NCBI RefSeq assembly: GCF_036320965.1
Contig: NC_092270.1
Location: 16,720,908-16,784,907, forward strand
Direction: 5' to 3'
DNA from: Panulirus ornatus
Taxonomy: Eukaryota > Arthropoda > Malacostraca > Decapoda > Palinuridae
DNA: 64,000 nucleotides
The position numbers were made by a program, and so were the translations under genes. This document shows, in pieces, positions 48,531-59,248 of this stretch. Each line of letters begins with the position of its first letter. The first letter of the stretch is position 1. The notes beneath the pieces were generated by a model, which saw only the letters and a program-made list of their open reading frames with translations, searched no databases and was not told the origin of the DNA.

Positions 48531-50254
48531 GTTTTCTTTGCCCCCTTTTGTATGGTCTTCTTCAATCTTATGCTCATTATTTGCACATTACATCCTATTT
48601 TCTTAATGTCACCACAGTTGTGATAGACTCATTATCAGTAAAATATGAGGGAAGATCTTCAGCAAACTAGTGAATGCTTTCATCACCTTTTGTACTTTAT
48701 CAATTCAGTACGCTTATACATGTATATTATATTTACATTGATGACCGTGTGCTGTGGTGTATTGTATATGAACTTGCTTTTTATGTATATGTTATTAATG
48801 AGTGATAAAAAAGGGGTCTGGGGATTTCTGGGCCATGAGTCAGGAAAATGCTGTATTGCTATCACTTGCATGTTGTGATGCTGGATAACATATTTTATAC
48901 TTAAATACAGTATTTCTTCCTTTAGCTTTGTTTAACTTCTTGGATTAATAATGTCCCTGACGTGTCCAGCATATTCCTTTACATTTTATTCACATCTTTA
49001 TGAGACAAGGAGGTTTAGAAATTTCCCCTAGGAATGTAAACCCCATCCCTATCTCATTGAATCCTTTGAATTGATGTGATCCACTAGCTTGTGATTCTAT
49101 TGACTTGGGATTTCAAGAAATGGCTTGCTATTATGAGTGGGGCATGATTTATGCACTGTTGTTTAGAGGCATGAACAATAGAAGAACCCAGAATGCAATT
49201 AAAATGCTGGTATGCAGACTGCAGCAGACTGGTAAAGCAGAAAGCTGACTGCAGATCCACAAATGATTAAGAATATATTGCCACAAATAGTAAATAGGCA
49301 CCTATTGTTTATCAAATAGTTGAATTGGCAAATGCTAAAAGAGCGAAGTGAGGTATAGATGTACTCATATTTCATGCACTCAGCATTGAAGGTGTGTATC
49401 ATGAAAACTGAAATGTTACACATTTTGCAGTACAATAAGTGGAAGGAGGTTGAGACACTGCCATGTATGGGTAGGATGTAAGAGGTGTTTTTCTTTAAAG
49501 ATATTTTTGATCTTTACTCATCATTTGTTACAAAAGTCCTTTGTTGCCCTGGATTGTATTAGGAGAAAATAAGGTGCGACTATTTAATTTCTTTCCCAAG
49601 TGTAAAGTCATTGGGGATATTTCCTTTATCCTTACATAATCCCACGAGGATCACTCACTGTGTCTTTTATTTCTTCTCATTTATCATATTATTTATAATT
49701 CCTCACAAATAGAATCGTATCAGAATTGTTCCTTGTGGCAACTTAAATCATCCAACTGTCTCCATATTTTCTGCAAGATCATACTGAATTCATATTTTCT
49801 GTGGGTCCACCATTCACTCATATTTTCTGCTGGGTCACTAGGTCCTTGTAGTTCTGCAGGACCAGCATGTACTTGGAGTCACCATGTACTAGTATTTTCT
49901 GTGGGATAACCATGAACAGTCAGTTCTGTGTGTGTTGTTACCCCATAGTATGCCTCACTTGCTTATGTGCCAGCATCACATTATTCGAGCTGATTGTTAG
50001 AGTGGTGTCCTAAGACTTGTTTTGGTCCATATTAACATGCAAAGAGTAATCCATCTTGAAAATAATACATGTTGGACTTTTTGTAATGGTCAGGTATTTC
50101 ATAAAAAAATAAGTCCCCTAAAGATATATTGTGAGAGGAAAAGGAAGTGGGGAGAGAGGGAGAGTCTTTTTGACATTTCAACTGAGCTGTCTGTCAAGGA
50201 ATATTGAAACCTACTACTACAGTGCGACGTTGGTGTAGAACATAGAGAGAGAGA

Positions 50255-50323
<69 letters not shown>

Positions 50324-51194
50324 GGCAGACAGACTGATAAACACAGGCTATTTACACCTGAATATAAATTATATATGATAATAGGAGAATTTATATTGGA
50401 TAAATGTTCATTAGAAAAAATCAGTATTGTTTCATTGTCAATTTTTTGAACATATGAATCTAAACTACAAAAATAGGGGTGTCATGATTTGTCAGTAATG
50501 AGTATTGCTAGTCCTGTTCAACACCTCAGGTAACAGGTGAAGGGAGTGATGTGAATCCATAGGGTGGATATTCAGTTACCAGTTTAATGCATGGTTCTTC
50601 CACTATTATTTGCATAATATCCATACTGTCTTGGAAATCTCTCAGTATGGGAATAGCTAAGTCTGTCTCTAAGAAATTGGGAGTCCCATTCAGATGTTGA
50701 ATTTTTTTTTTTTTTTCTGGACAGTTGCTCCATTTATAAACAAGATTGCTCTAACGTAGGATTCCTGCTTTCGCCTCTAGGGTGGTCCAGGCTGTGCATC
50801 CTTATTTGACAGAGTAGTTGGAAGCAGTCCGACTTTTTAACACAACTAGGCTAACTTCAAAACTTGGACCACTTGCCATATACAGCAATGTTGGTTCAGT
50901 TTCCCACTTTTATAGGTATTACTTTGGATTTTGCTCTTGAGAACTGGCTGTTTGTGTGTCTCCTCCACCAGCTAGACCATGCAGTACTCAGCAAGCTGTT
51001 GTTGTCAAATGATTACTGTGTGACCATTGGCAACTAATGAATTGACTCTTTTAATAACTGTTTCTTTCCTTATACCTCAAAGCTTTGGAACTGTCTTTGA
51101 TCTGGCTTTTTTTTTTTTTTTAAAAGACAGGTTTTTCACTTCCTTCAGAATTCTTGAATACTTTTCCTTATCTCTTTCTTTCCCATTCATTGAC
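48531..51194. other. No gene recognised
   Basis: Long AT-rich, unique-looking stretch without supported coding regions. It contains a (GA)n tract (listed separately), a poly(T) tract near 50700 and another near 51105. Confidence 0.5.
50242..50320. repeat. (GA)n microsatellite
   Basis: About 78 bp of GA repeat with small interruptions at the left end. Confidence 0.95.
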
Positions 51195-52300
51195 CTCTTT
51201 ATATTTCAGTGATGGCCTGGCCTTGATATGATTCTTGATGGGGTTGAGGTTGCAGCCCATACAATGCCACTCCAGAAGTTGTATGTCAGGCTGTTTGGCA
51301 AAGCATGGTCTCATGACTATGGCTTTATATATCAGGGACTTATCCTATAATAGCAGTGTAAAACATAATTAGGAAATAGATGATTTCCTGAAGTAACTCT
51401 GCTTTTATGAATTAATTGTACTCTTGTTATATGGTATTCAATTGAATTATATTGGGCACAGTCAGGAAATTATAGAGAGGTAACTGTGCACTATATAACT
51501 TCATTAGAAACCATAAATTATGCAGTATAGTGAAATATTATTCATACCTGCATAGATATTATGTGCTTGGGATATGGGAGAGCATAGGCTGGCACAGGAG
51601 GAATCATTACTTCCAAAATCAGGGAGATATTTTTCATCTTGAAATCTTCCTTCAGTATCTTTCACTTCATCCATGCCATTTAGGGGTATCCATCCCAACA
51701 CACTGCATGTGACATGCTTGTTTCTGGCACCTTGAAGATGTTTTTGTGGGTATATGTGGTGTTGTTTGCTACCTCGCAAATGCGGGAGACAGGCAAAAAA
51801 AAAAAAAAAAAAAGTGGTGTTGTTGGGCCACCACCAGTGGGTAGGATTGTGTATGGTGGATGCAAATGTCTTTTCATCCAAGATCACCTTGTTCCAAAAA
51901 CTAAGGCCTTCATTTGCATTTAGGTGAGCCGAGTCTGGCATTATGAAGGTAGTGTTCTAATATTTCCCTAATAGCTGGTGTCCTTTGATGTATACCTTTG
52001 TGAAGCTGCCTCCTTACAGTTCCCAGGATAATGTCTCATTGAAGCCACTCTGTGATGGCGACTGCATTTGTCAGTGGAGTTTTTATCACCCCATCCAAGA
52101 TTCTTTCGTCATCCACTTGGGGTGGTCTTTCTTGTTCCACCACATTTAGGTCAGCTTACAAGATTTACTCTTTCCTTCCATCTTCAACACCAGTGTTGCA
52201 CTGTAGATGTCAGTATTCTTAGCTTCCTTGTTATGGCAGCAATTGTATGGCCAGACTCTGAAGGCAACAGCTCCTCCTTATATTGCCAGCTTTATTGCTG
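51195..52300 (-). pseudogene. Tc1/mariner-family transposase relic
   Basis: Minus-strand blocks follow transposase order. An N-terminal DNA-binding part is at about 52130-51960 (DERILDGVIKTPLTNAVAI, TVRRQLHKGIHQRTPAIREI). The catalytic core is at 51941-51504 ('FWNKVILDEKTFAS' for the VxxSDE motif, 'HWWWPNNTT', 'HVTCSVLGWIPLNGMDEV', 'EGRFQDEKYLP'). The C-terminal block is at about 51325-51208 (AKQPDIQLLEWHC, NLNPIKN for PDLNPIEN). Transposase would cut and paste its own element. Several frameshifts, stops, the altered last acidic residue and a LINE tail inserted in the core show that it is dead. No terminal inverted repeats were identified. Confidence 0.7.
51767..51813 (+). mobile_element. LINE-A tail-only insertion with 11-bp target-site duplication
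   Basis: GTGGTGTTGTT at 51756-51766 is repeated at 51814-51824. Between them lie only TGCTACCTCGCAAATGCG..GAGACAGGC (28 nt) and a run of 19 A. This is an extreme 5' truncation of LINE-A, sitting inside the mariner transposase relic. Confidence 0.9.
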
Positions 52301-52309
52301 ATGATCCAT

Positions 52310-53260
52310 TTGCTGAGGTGTTGTGCAAGTAAGATAGCGAGGCAGAATTTTCTTAACAATTCTAACAACAGCTCAGTTGAAGTGTCGAACAACCTGTCCC
52401 TCTTTCCCCCTTCCCCTTCCTCTTACATTCAATTTTCTTTTAATATATGACTGCTACAGAAACTTCATCATATGCATTACCTCCATTGAGGAATAATTCT
52501 TTACATATTAGTAGAGACTGAAAAAAGTATTAGAAAGCACTCAAGCATTCAGCTCCATAGTTACAGGAGTAGTGCAATTTTGCCCCATGAGCAAGTGAGG
52601 CATGATATGGAATAACAACCTGGAGCCAACTGTACATGCATTTTCTGGTATGTATGTACAGCCTGTAGTAGATGGCAATGTACTTATAAAATGGTGCATG
52701 TATGGGTACATACTGAGGAGAGCAGAATTTTTTCTCACACCATCTGGCAGTGTCAGACTTCTAATAGGCTACTAATAGTATAAGAAGTCAGCTGGATGTT
52801 TAATTCTCAGGACTGGAATGCTACAAATTATATATACATGGGATGGGGTGACACAAATTATAATAGATATGGAATAGGGGTGCCACAAAATATAATGAAT
52901 GTGGAATAAGGTACCACAAAATATGATAAATGAATTTAGGGTGCTTGCAGTGAAAAAAAAGAGGTTGAAAACCACTGCACTGCTCTATGTTATGTTACTG
53001 TACATTCTAAATTATCATATTTTGGATTTCAGTTTCCTCTTTTGCCCAAATGTGATGAAGGGGTCACAAAAGTAATGGAGGACTGCTTGTGAAAAGGCTG
53101 TCATGGTTGTTTTTAGACAGGATGCTAAAGATTTACACACTCTAAAATGTGCACATTCAAGGGAGTTTAAGTTCATTGTAATAGAACATATAGGTATGAG
53201 GGAGTAGTAGTCCAGAGTTTGAAATGTAACAGCATCATGAGAATCCTTTTTGAAGGTGGC
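52310..53260. other. Upstream region of zinc-finger gene B
   Basis: No gene recognised. The segment 52986-53125 is homologous to 8287-8430 near gene A, and the last 60 bp resemble the sequence preceding the gene A acceptor (CCAGAATTTGAAAT / CCAGAGTTTGAAAT). The region is probably intron or upstream sequence of gene B. Confidence 0.5.
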
Positions 53261-53273
53261 TTTCTTGTTTCAG
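53261..53273 (+). other. Predicted 3' splice site of zinc-finger gene B
   Basis: TTTCTTGTTTCAG lies 51 nt before the ATG, the same distance as in gene A. This suggests an upstream non-coding exon not located in this window. Confidence 0.6.
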
Positions 53274-53323
53274 ATACTAAGTGAAATCTCATCATAAGAC
53301 TAAGAAGAGGGCAGAAACCAACA

Positions 53324-54448
53324 ATGTCTAATGAAGAGAAAAAGTTTCCGTATGAGAAATTTAGGGAGTTTTATTTATCTGAGGATAATCTCCAGATGCA
53401 TGTAGTTTTGCAGAATGAACAGAAAAAAATTGGCTGTATTGAATGTGGGAAACTATTTTCATATAAAAAAAATCTTCAGAAGCATCTGCTTGTGCACAGT
53501 GATGTGAAAGATATAAGGCACAAGGGAAAATTTAGATGTAATGAATGTGGAAAGCTGTTTCTTTTAAAGAAGGATCTTAGGACACACTTGGCTGTGCACA
53601 CTGGTGAGAAAACATTTGGATGTGATGAATGTGGGAAAGTGTTTTTACAAAATAGACATCTTCAACAACATTTGCTCATGCACAGTGGTGTGAACAAGTT
53701 TGAATGTGATCAATGTGGAAAGCACTTTTTACAGAAGTATCATCTTCAGCGACATCTGCTTGTACACAGTGGTGTGAAAAAGTTCGGATGCAGTGAATGT
53801 GGGAAAATGTTTTTGCGGAAACAAGAGCTTTCACAACATTCATCTGTACACAATGGTGTGAAGTTTGAATGTGGTCAGTGTGGTAAGCAGTTTTCACGGA
53901 AAAGTACTCTTCAGGACCATATGCTCATTCATAGCAGTGTAAAAAATTATAAATGTGATAAATGTGGGAAATTTTTTATGTATAAACGTTATCTTCATAC
54001 ACATTTGCTTGTGCATAGCGGTGTGAAAAAGTTTGTATGTGACAAGTGCGGGAAAATGTATTTCCAAAACTGTACTCTTCAACGACATTTACGTGTGCAC
54101 AGTGATATGAAAAAGCTTGAATGTGGTGAATGTGGGAAACTGTTTTTGCGGAAATATGAACTTTCACAACATTTGCTTGTGCACAGTGGTATGAAAAAGT
54201 TTGGATGTGATGAATGTGGGAAATATTTTTTGCGGAAATATGAGCTTTCACAACATTTGTTGGTGCACAGTGGTGTTAAAAATTTTGAGTGTTATGAATG
54301 TGGGAAACTTTTTTTGCGGAAATGTGAGCTTTCACAACATATGATTGTGCATAGTGGGAAGAGAAAGTTTGGATGTAACGAATGTGGGAAATTGTTTTTA
54401 CAGAAAAGTCATCTTCAAAAACATATGCTTGTACACAGTCATGTGTAA
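53324..54448 (+). CDS. C2H2 zinc-finger array protein B
   Basis: This intact 374-codon frame in one exon begins with a short N-terminal segment (1-35, MSNEEKKFPYEKFREFYLSE..), followed by 12 complete C2H2 fingers from about residue 37 to 371, all with C-x2-C-x12-H-x3-H. Linkers are mostly HSGVKKF or HSGVNKF; only one is TGEK-like (HTGEKTF after finger 2). Fingers 9, 10 and 11 share the recognition helix 'YELSQH/CELSQH', pointing to recent finger duplication. A longer spacer (VHSDVKDIRHKGKF) separates fingers 1 and 2. Such proteins normally bind DNA in the nucleus; no KRAB, BTB or ZAD domain is visible, and an upstream exon could carry one. The target is unknown. It is the intact paralogue of gene A at 10742. 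Confidence is high for a C2H2 gene; the function is unassigned. Confidence 0.9.
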   Translation: MSNEEKKFPYEKFREFYLSEDNLQMHVVLQNEQKKIGCIECGKLFSYKKNLQKHLLVHSDVKDIRHKGKFRCNECGKLFLLKKDLRTHLAVHTGEKTFGCDECGKVFLQNRHLQQHLLMHSGVNKFECDQCGKHFLQKYHLQRHLLVHSGVKKFGCSECGKMFLRKQELSQHSSVHNGVKFECGQCGKQFSRKSTLQDHMLIHSSVKNYKCDKCGKFFMYKRYLHTHLLVHSGVKKFVCDKCGKMYFQNCTLQRHLRVHSDMKKLECGECGKLFLRKYELSQHLLVHSGMKKFGCDECGKYFLRKYELSQHLLVHSGVKNFECYECGKLFLRKCELSQHMIVHSGKRKFGCNECGKLFLQKSHLQKHMLVHSHV

Positions 54449-54530
54449 AAAGATGAATGTGATTAGTGTGGAAAACTGTTTTCATCTAAGGTGATCTCAC
54501 GACACATTTGTTTAAGCACAGTGGTATGAA
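54449..54530 (+). pseudogene. Relic finger after the stop of gene B
   Basis: After GTG TAA the sequence still resembles a finger (DECD-stop-CGKLFSS, then after a one-base shift GDLTTHLFKHSGM). This matches the situation after gene A and suggests that an ancestral longer array was shortened before the duplication. Confidence 0.55.
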
Positions 54531-55345
54531 CCTTTTGGGATTTGATGTGTAATATATTGATCATGTTTCTTATGTTTCTGTACACTTTCTCATTTTAACA
54601 GGGTCGTGTCAGGAACAGATGATTTAGAAGAATTTACTTGCTTATATTTAAAAATCACTAGAAGGGTGTTCCTGGACTTCACCTGCAAGTGGCTGGGTTG
54701 CTCATGAGAGGTCATCTTCAGTAAGGCTATACAATTTTATCATCAATAGGCAGAAAGGAGTAGAGACTTGTCAGTGACCTTTTCACTCCAAAGGAGTCCA
54801 TCATTTCCCTCCTGTTTAGAGTGCAGCCTTGGAGGTGCAGGAGCCCCTTAAAAATGGATATTGAGGTTGTGTGTATAAAGTAGTATCAATTGAAGCTTCA
54901 TTTTTTTTTCTATGCTGGATTCAAGTTGTAGTTTCTATTGAAGCTTCCCAGAATAAACATAGTGTTGAGGCAGCTCTTGGAATATCACTATTCCTCACTC
55001 TAAACACTAACAACAAATATAGGAAATTTGAAGAAAGGTGCACTCAATCAACATATATTTGGGAATAGTAAACAAGTTGATTAATATAGCTGTACTAGCA
55101 AGATAATATCCAGACACATTTGTTTAGGGACAGTGATATATATGTAGCAAGTTGCTTTTACACTGAAGTTATTTACTAAAGCTGGGCACAACAGTATTTA
55201 AAATTTACATGGGTGGGATGTGGGTAAAGTGCAAGTAAAGTCTCAAGTGAGTGGGTGAGCGAGAAAAATCTTGTTATTAGAAAATGTAGTAATGAAAAAA
55301 CAGGAAATTCTTCTTGAAAACGTAAGATTTAATCCCAAAACATCG
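54531..55345. other. No gene recognised; carries an unknown dispersed repeat
   Basis: Segment 54780-54855 (CCAAAGGAGTCCATCATTTCC..GCAGCCTTGGAGG..GGAGCCCC) is similar to 63373-63450 (CCAAAGGGAGTCCATCCTTTCC..GAGGCCTGGAAGC..GGGAACCC). Nothing else was recognised. Confidence 0.45.
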
Positions 55346-55347
55346 CT

Positions 55348-55392
55348 ACCTCGCAAACGCGGGAGACAGCGACAAAGTATAATAATAAAAAA
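55348..55392 (+). mobile_element. LINE-A tail-only fragment
   Basis: CGCTACCTCGCAAACGCG..GGGAGACAGCGACAAAGTATAATAATAAAAAAAT stands alone in unrelated sequence. It is a second example of a copy consisting only of the 3' terminal motif plus an A-rich tail. No clear target-site duplication was seen. Confidence 0.8.
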
Positions 55393-55560
55393 ATAGTACA
55401 GCCAAATAACTTATATCAAAGAATAAAGCACCTGAATAGAAGTTAGAAACAATAGTTGAATGAGTCAACTACTGTTGAATAAGGATACAAGTAAAGACAT
55501 TTTCATTAATGTTTGCCAGTTTATGCATGATCAATAATGTAAACATTTACATCTTTTTAT

Positions 55561-56797
55561 AATATATGGTGTGGGAGGCAAGTTGTTAGAAGCAGTGAAA
55601 AGTTTTTATCGGGGATGTAAGGCATGTGTACGTGTAGGAAGAGAGGAAAGTGATTGGTTCTCAGTGAATGTAGGTTTGCGGCAGGGGTGTGTGATGTCTC
55701 CATGGTTGTTTAATTTGTTTATGGATGGGGTTGTTAGGGAGGTGAATGCAAGAGTTTTGGAAAGAGGGGCAAGTATGAAGTCTGTTGGGGATGAGAGAGC
55801 TTGGGAAGTGAGTCAGTTGTTGTTCGCTGATGATACAGCGCTGGTGGCTGATTCATGTGAGAAACTGCAGAAGCTGGTGACTGAGTTTGGTAAAGTGTGT
55901 GAAAGAAGAAAGTTAAGAGTAAATGTGAATAAGAGCAAGGTTATTAGGTACAGTAGGGTTGAGGGTCAAGTCAATTGGGAGGTGAGTTTGAATGGAGAAA
56001 AACTGGAGGAAGTGAAGTGTTTTAGATATCTGGGAGTGGATCTGGCAGCGGATGGAACCATGGAAGCGGAAGTGGATCATAGGGTGAGGGAGGGGGCGAA
56101 AATTCTGGGAGCCTTGAAGAATGTGTGGAAGTCGAGAACATTATCTCGGAAAGCAAAAATGGGTATGTTTGAAGGAATAGTGGTTCCAACAATGTTGTAT
56201 GGTTGCGAGGCGTGGGCTATGGATAGAGTTGTGTGCAGGAGGATGGATGTGCTGGAAATGAGATGTATGAGGACAATGTGTGGTGTGAGGTGGTTTGATC
56301 GAGTAAGTAACGTAAGGGTAAGAGAGATGTGTGGAAATAAAAAGAGCGTGGTTGAGAGAGCAGAAGAGGGTGTTTTGAAATGGTTCGGGCACATGGAGAG
56401 AATGAGTGAGGAAAGATTGACCAAGAGAATATATGTGTCGGAGGTGGAGGGAACGAGGAGAAGAGGGAGACCAAATTGGAGGTGGAAAGATGGAGTGAAA
56501 AAGATTTTGTGTGATCGGGGCCTGAACATGCAGGAGGGTGAAAGGAGGGCAAGGAATAGAGTGAATTGGAGCGATGTGGTATACCGGGGTTGACGTGCTG
56601 TCAGTGGATTGAATCAAGGCATGTGAAGCGTCTGGGGTAAACCATGGAAAGTTGTGTAGGTATGTATATTTGCGTGTGTGGACGTATGTATATACATGTG
56701 TATGGGGGTGGGTTGGGCCATTTCTTTCGTCTGTTTCCTTGCGCTAACTCGCAAACGCGGGAGACAGCGACAAAGCAAAAAAAAAAAAAAAAAAAAA
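55561..56797 (+). mobile_element. LINE-A, 5'-truncated, short-3'UTR subfamily, poly(A)
   Basis: The copy starts at the RT codons for YGVGGKLLEAV and ends with the shortened 3' UTR, CAAACGCGGGAGACAGCGAC and poly(A) to 56797. It is followed directly by an older LINE-A copy in the same orientation. Confidence 0.9.
55571..56593 (+). CDS. LINE-A RT (motif B onward) and C-terminal domain
   Basis: The 340-codon frame is uninterrupted from 'GGKLLEAVKSFYRGCKACVRV' through motif B 'GLRQGCVMSPWLF', motif C 'LLFADDTALVA', 'CERRKLRVNVNKSKVIRYS' and the C-terminal domain to NWSDVVYRG. Residues typical of the short-3'UTR subfamily are present (RRRMDVLEM-type methionine, RRRGRPNWRW, KKILCDRGLN). RT motif A and the endonuclease were lost at insertion, so the open frame reflects youth rather than function. 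Confidence 0.8.
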   Translation: MGGKLLEAVKSFYRGCKACVRVGREESDWFSVNVGLRQGCVMSPWLFNLFMDGVVREVNARVLERGASMKSVGDERAWEVSQLLFADDTALVADSCEKLQKLVTEFGKVCERRKLRVNVNKSKVIRYSRVEGQVNWEVSLNGEKLEEVKCFRYLGVDLAADGTMEAEVDHRVREGAKILGALKNVWKSRTLSRKAKMGMFEGIVVPTMLYGCEAWAMDRVVCRRMDVLEMRCMRTMCGVRWFDRVSNVRVREMCGNKKSVVERAEEGVLKWFGHMERMSEERLTKRIYVSEVEGTRRRGRPNWRWKDGVKKILCDRGLNMQEGERRARNRVNWSDVVYRG

Positions 56798-56799
56798 TT

Positions 56800-57657
56800 A
56801 TATTGGATGGTATTGCAGTGGAATTTATTACAAAAAGGGGGTGACTGTGTTGAATGGTTGGTAAGGATATTCAGTGTATGTATAGATCATGGTGAAGTGC
56901 CTGAGGATTGGGAGAATGCATGCATAATGCCATTGTACAAAGGCAAAGGGGATAAAGGTGAGTGTTCAAATTACAGAGGCATAAGTTTGTTGAGTGTTCC
57001 TGGAGAAATTACATGGGAGGGTATTGATTGAGAGGGTAAAGGCATGTACAGAGCATCAGATTGGGGAAGAGTAGTGTGGTTTCAGAAGTGGTAGAGGATG
57101 TGTGGATCAGGTGTTTGCTTTGAAGAATGTATGTGAGAAATACTTAGAAAAACAGATGGATTTATATGTAGCATTTATGGATCTGGAGAAGGCATATGAT
57201 AGGGTGGATAGAGATGCTTTTTAGAGAGTATATGGTGTAGGAGGTAAGTTGCTAAAAGCAGTGAAAATTTTTTACCAAGGTTGTAAGGCATGTATATGAG
57301 TAGGAAGAGAGGAAAGTGATTGGTTCCCAGAGAATATCAGTTTGCGGTAGGGGTGTGTGATGTCTCCATGGTTGTCTAATTTGTTTAAGGATGGGGTGGT
57401 TAGGGAGGCAAATGCAAGAGTTTTGGAGAGAGGGGCAAGTATGCTGTCTGTTTTGCTTTGAAGTGAGTCAGTTGTTTGCTGATGATACAGTGCCGGTGGC
57501 TGATTCAGGTGAGAAACTGCAGAAGCTGGTGACTGAGTTTGGTAAAGTGTGTGGAAGAAGGAAGTTAAGAGTAAACATGAATAAGAGCAAGGTTATTGGG
57601 TCCAGTATGGTTGAGGGACAAGTTAATTGGGAGGTAAATTTGAATGGTAAAAAACTG
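56800..57657 (+). mobile_element. Older LINE-A copy, left half
   Basis: RT sequence from 'LDGIAVEFI' to the region encoding 'VNWEVNLNG' is present in broken frames (56678-57031, 57391-57666). It is interrupted at about 57657; the remainder is at 59830-60872. The TTTGAATGG..AAAAACTG block at 57639-57657 recurs at 59830-59848, as expected of a target-site duplication of about 19 bp with two mismatches. Confidence 0.8.
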
Positions 57658-59080
57658 TATTGTTGACTGGTTGGTAAGGTTATTTAATGTATGTATGACT
57701 CATGGTGAGGTGCCTGAGGATTGGCGGAATGCGTGCATAGTGCCATTGTACAAAGGCAAAGGGGATAAGAGTGAGTGCTCAAATTACAGAGGTATAAGTT
57801 TGTTGAGTATTCCTGGTAAATTATATGGGAGGGTATTGATTGAGAGGGTGAAGGCATGTACAGAGCATCAGATTGGGGAAGAGCAGTGTGGTTTCAGAAG
57901 TGGTAGAGGATGTGTGGATCAGGTGTTTGCTTTGAAGAATGTATGTGAGAAATACTTAGAAAAGCAAATGGATTTGTATGTAGCATTTATGGATCTGGAG
58001 AAGGCATATGATAGAGTTGATAGAGATGCTCTGTGGAAGGTATTAAGAATATATGGTGTGGGAGGAAAGTTGTTAGAAGCAGTGAAAAGTTTTTATCGAG
58101 GATGTAAGGCATGTGTACGTGTAGGAAGAGAGGAAAGTGATTGGTTCTCAGTGAATGTAGGTTTGCGGCAGGGGTGTGTGATGTCTCCATGGTTGTTTAA
58201 TTTGTTTATGGATGGGGTTGTTAGGGAGGTAAATGCAAGAGTTTTGGAAAGAGGGGCAAGTATGAAGTCTGTTGGGGATGAGAGAGCTTGGGAAGTGAGT
58301 CAGTTGTTGTTCGCTGATGATACAGCGCTGGTGGCTGATTCATGTGAGAAACTGCAGAAGCTGGTGACTGAGTTTGGTAAAGTGTGTGGAAGAAGAAAGT
58401 TAAGAGTAAATGTGAATAAGAGCAAGGTTATTAGGTACAGTAGGGTTGAGGGTCAAGTCAATTGGGAGGTGAGTTTGAATGGAGAAAAACTGGAGGAAGT
58501 GAAGTGTTTTAGATATCTGGGAGTGGATCTGGCAGCGGATGGAACCATGGAAGCAGAAGTGGATCATAGGGTGGGGGAGGGGGCGAAAATTCTGGGGGCC
58601 TTGAAGAATGTGTGGAAGTCGAGAACATTATCTCGGAAAGCAAAAATGGGTATGTTTGAAGGAATAGTGGTTCCAACAATGTTGTATGGTTGCGAGGCGT
58701 GGGCTATGGATAGAGTTGTGCGCAGGAGGATGGATGTGCTGGAAATGAGATGTTTGAGGACAATGTGTGGTGTGAGGTGGTTTGATCGAGTGAGTAACGT
58801 AAGGGTAAGAGAGATGTGTGGAAATAAAAAGAGCGTGGTTGAGAGAGCAGAAGAGGGTGTTTTGAAGTGGTTTGGGCACATGGAGAGGATGAGTGAGGAA
58901 AGATTGACCAAGAGGACATATGTGTCGGAGGTGGAGGGAACAAGGAGAAGAGGGAGACCAAATTGGAGGTGGAAAGATGGAGTGAAAAAGATTTTGTGTG
59001 ATCGGGGCCTGAACATGCAGGAGGGTGAAAGGAGGGCAAGGAATAGAGTGAATTGGAGCGTTGTGGTATACCAGGGTTGA
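57644..59080 (+). CDS. LINE-A reverse transcriptase and C-terminal domain, long open frame
   Basis: This 478-codon frame includes the RT from 'EDWRNACIVPLYKGKGDKSECSNYRGISLLSIPGK' through motif A 'FMDLEKAYDRVDRDALW', motif B 'GLRQGCVMSPWLF', motif C 'LLFADDTALVA', and the C-terminal WFGHMERM / GRPNWRWKDG / KKILCDRGLN domain. The first few codons (MVKN) come from the older LINE-A that was the insertion target. All visible RT catalytic motifs are intact, but the RT N-terminal region (GLDGIAVEF) and the endonuclease are absent. It is the least mutated RT here besides the frames at 3950 and 31392. Confidence 0.8.
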   Translation: MVKNCIVDWLVRLFNVCMTHGEVPEDWRNACIVPLYKGKGDKSECSNYRGISLLSIPGKLYGRVLIERVKACTEHQIGEEQCGFRSGRGCVDQVFALKNVCEKYLEKQMDLYVAFMDLEKAYDRVDRDALWKVLRIYGVGGKLLEAVKSFYRGCKACVRVGREESDWFSVNVGLRQGCVMSPWLFNLFMDGVVREVNARVLERGASMKSVGDERAWEVSQLLFADDTALVADSCEKLQKLVTEFGKVCGRRKLRVNVNKSKVIRYSRVEGQVNWEVSLNGEKLEEVKCFRYLGVDLAADGTMEAEVDHRVGEGAKILGALKNVWKSRTLSRKAKMGMFEGIVVPTMLYGCEAWAMDRVVRRRMDVLEMRCLRTMCGVRWFDRVSNVRVREMCGNKKSVVERAEEGVLKWFGHMERMSEERLTKRTYVSEVEGTRRRGRPNWRWKDGVKKILCDRGLNMQEGERRARNRVNWSVVVYQG

Positions 59081-59190
59081 CGTGCTGTCAGTGGATATGT
59101 ATATACATGTGTATGGGGGGGTTGGGCCATTTCTTTCGTCTGTTTCCTTGCGCTACCTCGCAAACGCGGGAGACAGCGACAAAGTATAAT
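57658..59190 (+). mobile_element. LINE-A inserted in an older LINE-A
   Basis: The copy begins at the RT codons for CIVDWLVRLFNV and ends with GCGGGAGACAGCGACAAAGTATAATAAATAAAAAT. The 3' UTR is further shortened (GTGCTGTCAGTGGA joined to TATGTATATACATG). It opens a composite insertion that extends to 59829. Confidence 0.85.
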
Positions 59191-59216
59191 AAATAAAAAT
59201 ATAAATATATGCATAT

Positions 59217-59244
<28 letters not shown>

Positions 59245-59248
<4 letters not shown>

